Below, piece after piece: positions 1 to 5,195 of a stretch of 6,303 nucleotides of DNA (positions are counted from its first letter, which is position 1; every line of letters starts with the position of its first letter). A program made the translations under genes and the position numbers. The stretch comes from a bacterium (GTDB lineage Bacteria; UBA9089; UBA9088; JAGUXG01). Below the pieces are notes generated by a model. The model worked only from the letters and a program-made list of their open reading frames with translations, was not told where the DNA came from and ran no database searches. Where the stretch lies: contig JAGUXG010000117.1 in the NCBI GenBank assembly GCA_020061965.1, forward strand, positions 1 to 6,303, given 5' to 3'.

Positions 1-97
1 TATTTTTCGCATAAAAAATGGAGAAAAATTTAAGATGAAAGGTTTAATTTAGAGCAAAAAGATAATCTTGCATCAAGGGTAGAGAAAAATAGGAATT

Positions 98-1141
98 TTA
101 AGAAAGTTCTTCTTTTAGTTTATCAATCAGAAGATTGAGGTCTCCATCCATAATAGCATCTAATTTATAGAGGGTGAGTCCTATCCTGTGGTCTGTAACC
201 CTGTTCTCCTTAAAGTTGTATGTTCGTATCTTCTCGGACCTATCCCCTGTTTTTATCTGTTCTTTTCTCTCTGCAGCCCTCTTTTCTTCCTCTTCTGCCC
301 TTTTTTTCTCATACAACCTTGCCTTCAGCACCCTTAAAGCTTGTTCTTTATTCTGCCATTGTGACCTCTCATTCTGGCAAGAGACGACAAGCCCTGTGGG
401 AATATGGGTGATTCTGATAGCAGATTCTGTCTTGTTCACATGCTGTCCACCAGCACTCGAAGAACGGAAGGTGTCAACTCTGATATCCTCCTGTCGTATC
501 TCTATCTCCTCCACTTGAGTTGGTTCAAATAAGACAGCTACAGTTACAGCAGATGTATGAACTCTTCCAGATGCCTCAGTTTCTGGCACCCTCTGGACAC
601 GATGGACACCCATTTCAAACTTTAGCCTCTGATATGCACCAATACCCTTTATGCTGAAGACTATCTCCTTAAAACCTCCTATTCCTGTGGGGTTTGCGTT
701 TATTATCTCTTGCTTGAATCCATTCTCTAAACAGTACTTTGCATACATCCTGTATAGGTCAGCCGTAAATAAACCAGACTCCTCTCCACCTGTTCCTGCC
801 CGTATCTCCATAATCAAAGATTCCATCTCTTCTTTTTTTGTGAAGAGCCCTTGTATCTTGTTCTCTAAATCCTCTTTCTTTTTTGAAAGGACGGAAAGCT
901 CCTCTAAAATACCCTTATTCTCTGGTTCTTCTTTTATCAACCCATCCCACTCAGCTATCTCTGCCTCCAACTTTTTATAAAGGTCGAACGGTTCAATATA
1001 AGGCTTAAACGTTCTCAAATTCTTTCCTAAAGTCTGACAAAGAGCAGCATCAGAGGCTGTAGCTGGGTCAGATAACCTTTCCATTATCTGATTATATGTA
1101 GCTTCCATCTCCAATAGTCTCTTCTTTATCTTTTTTTCCAT
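98..1141 (-). CDS. prfA: Peptide chain release factor 1 (RF1)
   Basis: Cytosolic class I release factor that reads UAA/UAG in the ribosomal A site and triggers peptidyl-tRNA hydrolysis. At 347 residues it is close to the usual RF1 length of about 355. The N-terminal helical domain covers about residues 1-105. The conserved EIRAGTGGEE segment is at 112-121. The codon-recognition motif is PET at 186-188, the PxT form of RF1 rather than the SPF of RF2. The catalytic GGQ is at 231-233 inside SSSAGGQHVN, and the conserved GDRSEKIRTYNF block is near 299-310. The chosen start aligns the N-terminus with other RF1 proteins, and a promoter sits directly before it. There is no Shine-Dalgarno site. The gene is divergent from the cmk operon. 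No prmC, the methyltransferase that modifies the GGQ glutamine, is visible downstream, though only 97 bases remain in the window. Confidence 0.97.
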   Translation of the reverse strand: MEKKIKKRLLEMEATYNQIMERLSDPATASDAALCQTLGKNLRTFKPYIEPFDLYKKLEAEIAEWDGLIKEEPENKGILEELSVLSKKKEDLENKIQGLFTKKEEMESLIMEIRAGTGGEESGLFTADLYRMYAKYCLENGFKQEIINANPTGIGGFKEIVFSIKGIGAYQRLKFEMGVHRVQRVPETEASGRVHTSAVTVAVLFEPTQVEEIEIRQEDIRVDTFRSSSAGGQHVNKTESAIRITHIPTGLVVSCQNERSQWQNKEQALRVLKARLYEKKRAEEEEKRAAERKEQIKTGDRSEKIRTYNFKENRVTDHRIGLTLYKLDAIMDGDLNLLIDKLKEELS

Positions 1142-1147
1142 GCCAAT

Positions 1148-1176
1148 AATATAAGCTCGGAAAGTTCCATTGTCAA
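1148..1176 (-). promoter_or_regulatory. Sigma-70 type promoter of prfA, leaderless geometry
   Basis: On the minus strand there is a perfect -35 TTGACA (1176-1171), a 17-base spacer and a -10 TATATT (1153-1148, five of six consensus bases). Only six bases separate the -10 box from the ATG at 1141, so the expected transcription start falls on the A of the start codon. No Shine-Dalgarno sequence lies upstream. Promoter strength and the start site are inferred from consensus only. Confidence 0.75.
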
Positions 1177-1292
1177 TAAATTCCTATTTTCCTTTCAATT
1201 TGTTAAACCTTATCAAAGGGTGCGGAAAATGGGGAATTAGCAATTTTTCGGTAAGTCTTGTGTTTCTTAAGTATAACAGGATAAAAAGTTAC

Positions 1293-1321
1293 TTTACAAA
1301 AAAAGGAATTTCTGTTATGAT
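1293..1321 (+). promoter_or_regulatory. Sigma-70 type promoter of the cmk operon, nearly leaderless
   Basis: The -35 box is TTTACA (1293-1298), the spacer is exactly 17 bases and the -10 box is TATGAT (1316-1321). Each box matches five of six consensus bases. The expected transcription start is near 1328, about five bases before the ATG at 1333. That leaves no room for a Shine-Dalgarno site, and none is present. The promoter is divergent from that of prfA, with about 116 bases between the two -35 boxes. Confidence 0.65.
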
Positions 1322-1332
1322 TTCAATCTTAA

Positions 1333-2532
1333 ATGAAAGATTTGGTGGTAGCGATAGATGGGCCAGCAGGTGCAGGAAAGACAACTGTGGCTCAAATAGT
1401 AGCCAAGAGACTATGTGTGCCTTACTGTGACAGCGGCTCTTGCTATCGGGCTATATGCTATCTTGCTTTAGAGTGTGGGATTGACCCCAAAGACCCAAAG
1501 CTTCTCTCCTTTCTCAAAGAAAAGAAGATAACTTTAGACCCTGGTAAGGTTTTTGTAGATTCGCAAGATTTAACCTCTCACCTAAGAGAGCCTGCTGTCT
1601 CTGCTAATGTCTCTACTGTTGCTGCAAACCCTGAGGTAAGAGAGTATGTCACCAACCTTTTGGTCTCTCAAAGCAGAGGAAGAGGGTTGGTCATAGAGGG
1701 AAGGGATATAGGCTCTGTTGTCTTTCCAGAGACTCCTTTCAAATTCTATTTAGATGCCTCTCTTGATATAAGAAGAGAGAGGAGAGGAGGCGAGGCAATA
1801 GAAGGGCGTGATAAGATTGATAGCAGAAGAAAGACCGCACCCTTGACGAAGCCATCAGACTCTTTATTGATTGACACAGGAAGGCTTTCAAGCGATGAGG
1901 TGGCAAGCAGGATTTTTGAGAAGATAGAATTTCTTTTGACAAAAAATAGGTTTTATTCTGTAGCTCAAAAGATCCTTTTTTCTCTTTTTAAGATATATTT
2001 TAGATACTCTGTTAGAGGATTAGAAAATCTTCATAGACAGGGAAGCCTGATAGTTGCCTCAAATCATACAAGTTTTTTGGACCCGCCTCTAATAGGGGTG
2101 ATGATACCACTTTACTACTTTGCCAAAGAAGAGCTCTTTTCTGTCCCTATCTTTGGATGGCTGATAAAAAAACTTAATGCATTTCCTGTCCAAAGGGATG
2201 GGTTTTGCCGCAAGGCAATCCAGAGGGGTATAAGAGTCCTGGAGAATGGAGGAAAGATACTTCTATTCCCTGAAGGAACAAGGGGAGATGCTTTGAGGCA
2301 GCCAAAGAAAGGAATAGGCTTAATTGCAAGGCTTGCTAATGAAAAGATACAGGTTCCTATCCTTCCAGTAAAGATATTGGGGTCAGAAAAGGCTTTGCCC
2401 AGGGGTGGCTGGTTTATCAAGCCTCATAAGATACAAGTTATCATAGGTAAAGAGATCTCCCCAGAGAGGTTTTCCGGCAAGGATGATCTTGCTATAGCCA
2501 AGATGGTGATGGAAGAGATTGGCAAATTATGA
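1333..2532 (+). CDS. cmk-plsC: Fused cytidylate kinase / 1-acyl-glycerol-3-phosphate acyltransferase
   Basis: One uninterrupted 399-residue frame joins two enzymes. Residues 1 to about 203 are (d)CMP kinase, which phosphorylates CMP/dCMP with ATP. It has Walker A GPAGAGKTT at 10-18, a DSGSCYR nucleotide-binding segment at 33-39, EGRDIG at 122-127 and RDKIDSRRKTAPL at 159-171. Residues from about 205 to 399 are a PlsC/LPLAT domain that acylates lysophosphatidic acid to phosphatidic acid at the membrane. It has catalytic NHTSFLD (H245, D250), FPVQRDG at 284-290, FPEGTRG at 312-318 and VPILPV at 341-346. A TAA codon immediately precedes the ATG, so no longer N-terminus is possible. The cmk, plsC, ispH gene order is familiar from Clostridia as separate genes. 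Here the first two are one polypeptide. The stretch between RRERR and the RD motif is about 15 residues shorter than in E. coli Cmk. The gene overlaps ispH by four bases. Confidence 0.93.
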   Translation: MKDLVVAIDGPAGAGKTTVAQIVAKRLCVPYCDSGSCYRAICYLALECGIDPKDPKLLSFLKEKKITLDPGKVFVDSQDLTSHLREPAVSANVSTVAANPEVREYVTNLLVSQSRGRGLVIEGRDIGSVVFPETPFKFYLDASLDIRRERRGGEAIEGRDKIDSRRKTAPLTKPSDSLLIDTGRLSSDEVASRIFEKIEFLLTKNRFYSVAQKILFSLFKIYFRYSVRGLENLHRQGSLIVASNHTSFLDPPLIGVMIPLYYFAKEELFSVPIFGWLIKKLNAFPVQRDGFCRKAIQRGIRVLENGGKILLFPEGTRGDALRQPKKGIGLIARLANEKIQVPILPVKILGSEKALPRGGWFIKPHKIQVIIGKEISPERFSGKDDLAIAKMVMEEIGKL

Positions 2533-3362
2533 AGATAACAATAGCCTCAGGTTGTGGGTTTTGCTCAGGGGTAAAGAGGGCGATAAAACTTGCTGAAGAC
2601 TGTGCAGAGAATGATAAAGAGGTTTATACCCTGGGTCCACTCATCCATAATCTACAGGTTGTCCAGAGATTAGAAGAGAAAGGGGTAAAAGCAGTAGATT
2701 CTATTGATAATATTCTCTCAGGCACTGTCTTATTCAGATCGCATGGTGTGAAACCAGAGGATTTTATCAAGGCAGAGAAGAAGCACTTGAAGATAATCGA
2801 TGGCACCTGTCCAATAGTCTCAAGGGTTCAAAGGTTAGCAGAGAAGCTGACAGAAGAAGGTTACTCTGTAGTGATTGTGGGCGATCCAAACCATCCAGAG
2901 GTAGAAGGGATTGTAAGCAGGGCAAGAGATGCTATTGTTGTTCGCAGTCCCAATGAGGTAAAAAGAATAAAGAAAAAGAGACTGGGCATAATTGCCCAGA
3001 CCACACAGACACTCTCTAATCTAAGGGCTGTTGTCAGCCAGGTCATGGAGACTGCCTCTGAAGTTAAGGTTTATAATACTATCTGCAAGGCGGTCTTACG
3101 ATTGCAAGAAAGTTCTTGTAAATTAGCGGAAATGGTCGATATACTTTTAGTAGTCGGAGGAATAAGCTCTGCAAATACAAAGAGGCTATTTCTATTGGCA
3201 AAGGAGATAAACCCCAATACCTATCATATTGAGGGAAAGGGTGATATGAGGCTTGAGTGGCTACACCAAAAGGAAGAGATAGGAATCACAGCCGGAACAT
3301 CTACGCCTTCCTGGGTGATTGATGAAGTGGTAGATGAGATAAAAAGGGACATGAAAAATTAA
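2529..3362 (+). CDS. ispH: 4-hydroxy-3-methylbut-2-enyl diphosphate reductase (IspH/LytB)
   Basis: Last enzyme of the MEP isoprenoid pathway, a cytosolic iron-sulfur reductase that turns HMBPP into IPP and DMAPP. Its 277 residues suit the short Gram-positive-like form. The three cluster cysteines are C12 (GFCSGVKRA), C94 (DGTCP) and C186 (NTICKA). Substrate-pocket residues are H40 (GPLIHN), H72 (SHG), H122 and E124 (NHPEVEG), the TT pair at 158-159, S214, N216 and S258 (TAGTSTP). Two usually conserved positions differ: the motif after C186 reads KAVLRLQ where AT..RQ is typical, and S214-A215-N216 replaces Ser-Ser-Asn. The start overlaps the stop of the cmk-plsC gene in ATGA, so translation is probably coupled. 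A weak GGAAGAG lies about 11 bases upstream. Confidence 0.94.
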   Translation: MKITIASGCGFCSGVKRAIKLAEDCAENDKEVYTLGPLIHNLQVVQRLEEKGVKAVDSIDNILSGTVLFRSHGVKPEDFIKAEKKHLKIIDGTCPIVSRVQRLAEKLTEEGYSVVIVGDPNHPEVEGIVSRARDAIVVRSPNEVKRIKKKRLGIIAQTTQTLSNLRAVVSQVMETASEVKVYNTICKAVLRLQESSCKLAEMVDILLVVGGISSANTKRLFLLAKEINPNTYHIEGKGDMRLEWLHQKEEIGITAGTSTPSWVIDEVVDEIKRDMKN

Positions 3363-3398
3363 AGACTAAAATTTCATTTTTAACTTTTCACTATATTT

Positions 3399-3406
3399 GG
3401 AGGTGA
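3399..3406 (+). promoter_or_regulatory. Strong Shine-Dalgarno site of the Trm112-like gene
   Basis: GGAGGTGA with three bases to the ATG at 3410 (six from GGAGG) is the best ribosome-binding site in the window. It fixes the start of this very small gene. It also lies at the only gap (47 bases) within the operon, where translational coupling from ispH is not available. Confidence 0.8.
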
Positions 3407-3409
3407 GAT

Positions 3410-3577
3410 ATGATAGACAAAGAGCTTTTGGAGATTTTGGCTTGTCCAAAGTGCAAAGGAGAGATTGAGTATCTCAAGACAGAAGATAAACTTCTATGTT
3501 CTGCTTGTAAACTTAAGTATCATATAAGGGACGATATTCCAATTATGCTTATAGATGAAGCAGAGAGGATAGAATGA
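3410..3577 (+). CDS. Trm112-like zinc-ribbon protein (UPF0434/YcaR type)
   Basis: A 55-residue protein with two zinc-binding pairs, C12-P-K-C15 and C30-S-A-C33, and the closing DDIPIMLIDEA typical of the bacterial Trm112/YcaR family. The conserved N-terminus ELLEILACPKC is also present. In eukaryotes and archaea Trm112 is the activating partner of several methyltransferases. In bacteria the small protein has no settled role, and in E. coli its gene lies between lpxK and kdsB. Here lpxK is absent and the neighbour is a DUF3108-type exported protein. A strong Shine-Dalgarno site sets the start. The stop overlaps the next gene in ATGA, so the two are probably coupled. Family membership is clear; function is not. 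Confidence 0.9.
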   Translation: MIDKELLEILACPKCKGEIEYLKTEDKLLCSACKLKYHIRDDIPIMLIDEAERIE

Positions 3578-4260
3578 AGAAGATTTTTTTGCTTTTAGCA
3601 ATATCTTATTTAGGATTTTCCGAAGAGCTTCTATATGATGTAAAAATTCTTGGAATAAAAGCAGGAACCCAGAAGATATCGCAAGTTCAGGAAGGAGATG
3701 GTAAGATACGGCTGAAATCTTTCACAAAGACAAACGGGTTCTTCTCAAAATTCTATAAGGTTGATGACTATATAGAGGTGCTCTTAGATAAGAAGCACTT
3801 TCTTCCTGATTGTTTTCCGGTTTATCTTCTGCAGAGGATAAACGAAGGAAAGGATCGTGGTGTATTTGAGGTAAAGTTTGACCAGGAAAAGAAGGAAGCT
3901 GTCATAACCTCAAATGAAGAGGAGAAGGAGATAGAACTACCAGAAGGAAAGATATATGATATTATCTCTTTGATCCATCACCTGCGGAATACTCAACTCT
4001 GTTCAGGTAGCTTAGGAAAATTCCACTTGATAATAAAAGGAAAGTTGAAGGAGATACTTATCGTTGCGGAAGAGAAGAATGTGACCATAAAGGGTAAAAA
4101 TTATGATGTTTATGAAGTAGGAGAAGAAAGCAGATATGATGTCTATGAGAAAGAAAAGAGAGAAGGAATAAAGATATGGTTTGAGAAGGAGAGCAAGATT
4201 CCTCTGATGATAAAAGCACCAACATCAGCAGGGGCAATCACAGCTATATTAAAAAGATGA
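3574..4260 (+). CDS. Exported DUF3108-like protein of unknown function
   Basis: A 228-residue protein resembling the DUF3108 family, whose members are exported and poorly characterised. A short signal peptide is visible: K2-K3, a hydrophobic stretch at about 4-15, and probable cleavage near 16-17 before EELLYDV. The rest is hydrophilic and strand-rich, with no other membrane segment, which suggests a periplasmic protein. Family-like features are the opening LLYDVKILGIKAG (19-31), DIISLIHHLRN (129-139), and the closing IWFEKESKIPLMIK with GAITAILKR. C80 and C143 could form a disulfide in the mature protein. The gene begins within the stop of the Trm112-like gene, with AGAGGA shortly upstream, and ends within the start of tpiA. 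Assignment to DUF3108 is from memory of the pattern and should be confirmed by profile search. The role is unknown; envelope biogenesis is a guess from usual neighbours. Confidence 0.75.
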   Translation: MKKIFLLLAISYLGFSEELLYDVKILGIKAGTQKISQVQEGDGKIRLKSFTKTNGFFSKFYKVDDYIEVLLDKKHFLPDCFPVYLLQRINEGKDRGVFEVKFDQEKKEAVITSNEEEKEIELPEGKIYDIISLIHHLRNTQLCSGSLGKFHLIIKGKLKEILIVAEEKNVTIKGKNYDVYEVGEESRYDVYEKEKREGIKIWFEKESKIPLMIKAPTSAGAITAILKR

Positions 4261-5033
4261 GAAGACCAATTATTGCTGGAAATTGGAAGATGAATAAATT
4301 GCCATCTGAGGCAAGAGGGTTTGCTCGGGAGATGGTAAAACTCCTCTCCGATATTCAGGAAAGGGATATTCTGCTCTGTCCTCCTTATGTTAGCCTTCCT
4401 TGTGTAGTAAATGCTTGCCGGGGCTCAAATATTAAGGTCGGTGCCCAGAATATCTACTTTGAAAAAGAGGGTGCTTTCACAGGTGAGGTCTCTGCTGATA
4501 TGCTTAAAGAGATTGGGGTAGAGTATGTCATCATTGGACATTCTGAGAGAAGGGAATATTTTAAGGAAGATGATGAGATGGTAAATAAGAAGCTGAAAAG
4601 GGCTATCTCTGTTGGGCTTATACCTATCTTCTGCATTGGAGAAAAAGAGGAAGAAAGAGAGAAGGGAATGAAGAAGGATGTTGTCTATCAGCAACTCGTA
4701 AAAGGGCTTTCTGGCATTGAATTAGAAAATATGGTGATAGCCTATGAACCTGTCTGGGCAATAGGCACAGGAAAAACAGCCACTCCAGAAGATGCAGAAG
4801 AGATGCACCTATTTATCAGAGAAACCTTGGGGAAGATATATAATGAAGAATTGGCAGAATTTGTCCGCATACAATATGGTGGAAGCGTGAGATCAGATAA
4901 TATTGACAGCCTTATGGCACAATTAGATATAGATGGAACCTTGGTTGGTGGTGCGAGCCTCAATATAGACTCTTTTGTAAGGATTGTTCGGTTTGTATAC
5001 TCAAGGAACATAGGTTTACGAAAAAATATGTGA
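4257..5033 (+). CDS. tpiA: Triosephosphate isomerase
   Basis: Cytosolic TIM-barrel enzyme that interconverts dihydroxyacetone phosphate and glyceraldehyde 3-phosphate. Its 258 residues are normal for the family. Active-site residues are all present: N9 and K11 (GNWKMNK), H95 (IGHSERREYF) and E164 (AYEPVWAIGTG). Flexible loop 6 is at about 165-175 (PVWAIGTGKTA). The phosphate-binding segments are YGGSV at 207-211 and GGASL at 231-235. The gene overlaps the DUF3108-like gene by four bases (ATGA) and lacks a clear Shine-Dalgarno site, so it is probably translated by coupling. It is the last gene of the operon. Neither gapA/pgk upstream nor secG downstream, both common tpiA neighbours, is present. 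Confidence 0.97.
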   Translation: MRRPIIAGNWKMNKLPSEARGFAREMVKLLSDIQERDILLCPPYVSLPCVVNACRGSNIKVGAQNIYFEKEGAFTGEVSADMLKEIGVEYVIIGHSERREYFKEDDEMVNKKLKRAISVGLIPIFCIGEKEEEREKGMKKDVVYQQLVKGLSGIELENMVIAYEPVWAIGTGKTATPEDAEEMHLFIRETLGKIYNEELAEFVRIQYGGSVRSDNIDSLMAQLDIDGTLVGGASLNIDSFVRIVRFVYSRNIGLRKNM

Positions 5034-5034
5034 T

Positions 5035-5115
5035 AAAAGGGGTCAAGGATTCAAGGGGGGACAGTCTTTCAAGGATTTAATGGTTTCGCTTTCACTCGAC
5101 CACTTGAACCCTTTT
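5035..5115. repeat. Short repeats between tpiA and the kinase, with a long-range stem
   Basis: Two 12-base copies of TCAAGGATT(C/T)AA, differing at one base, lie at 5043-5054 and 5069-5080. The ends AAAAGGGGTCAAG (5035-5047) and CTTGAACCCTTTT (5103-5115) are complementary at 12 of 13 positions, with a 55-base loop between them. This could act as a loose bidirectional terminator between the convergent genes, but the loop is long and the T-tracts are only four bases. It more likely belongs to a family of dispersed intergenic repeats. Confidence 0.5.
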
Positions 5116-5126
5116 AAGCTTAAATT

Positions 5127-5155
5127 TTCGCTAGGCCTGTTGCTTTTGGGTATAA
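5127..5155 (+). repeat. Left arm of the 29-base inverted repeat bracketing the kinase
   Basis: These 29 bases are the exact reverse complement of 6201-6229. Allowing one mismatch, the match extends outward to 34 bases (5122-5155 with 6201-6234). The core contains CTAGGCCTG followed by TTGCTTTTGGGTATAA. The arm lies 20 bases beyond the kinase stop codon. No transposase or clear target-site duplication is visible. Confidence 0.9.
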
Positions 5156-5163
5156 TATCGTCA

Positions 5164-5195
5164 GAGGTTGGAGCGTTACTCCTCTCCCCAACCTC
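5164..5195 (-). other. GC-rich hairpin across the kinase stop codon
   Basis: On the minus strand GAGGTTGGGGAG (5195-5184) pairs with CTCCAACCTC (5173-5164): ten base pairs, a two-base GG bulge and a ten-base loop. The stop codon TAA (5178-5176) lies in the loop. No T-tract follows, so it is not a standard intrinsic terminator. It may protect the 3' end or aid termination, or it may be partly a by-product of the codons for the Gly-Gly-Trp-Gly-Glu-Glu end. Confidence 0.45.

Noticed and set aside
1..12. Possible start (ATGCGAAAAATA on the minus strand) of a gene leaving the window.
   Set aside because: Only four codons are visible, and there is no ribosome-binding site or promoter to support it.
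54..71. Weak hairpin GCAAGATTATCTTTTTGC downstream of prfA (minus strand) as a terminator.
   Set aside because: The stem is short, bulged and AT-rich, with a three-base loop and no T-tract after it.
174..980. Plus-strand open frames opposite prfA (174-518, 220-411, 651-980).
   Set aside because: They are antisense to a well-conserved prfA, show no family motif and have no ribosome-binding sites.
1170..1430. An 86-codon plus-strand frame, with a possible start at 1317, overlapping the cmk start as a leader peptide.
   Set aside because: Its ATG at 1317 lies inside the -10 box of the proposed promoter, so it would not be transcribed from there. The product has no recognisable features and its end is a shadow of cmk.
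3363..3398. AT-rich imperfect palindrome between ispH and the Trm112-like gene as a terminator or promoter.
   Set aside because: Pairing is weak (AAAAT with ATTTT plus gaps), there is no GC stem, and no -35/-10 pair with proper spacing was found.
4425..5011. Minus-strand frames inside tpiA.
   Set aside because: These are shadows of a complete, motif-intact tpiA.
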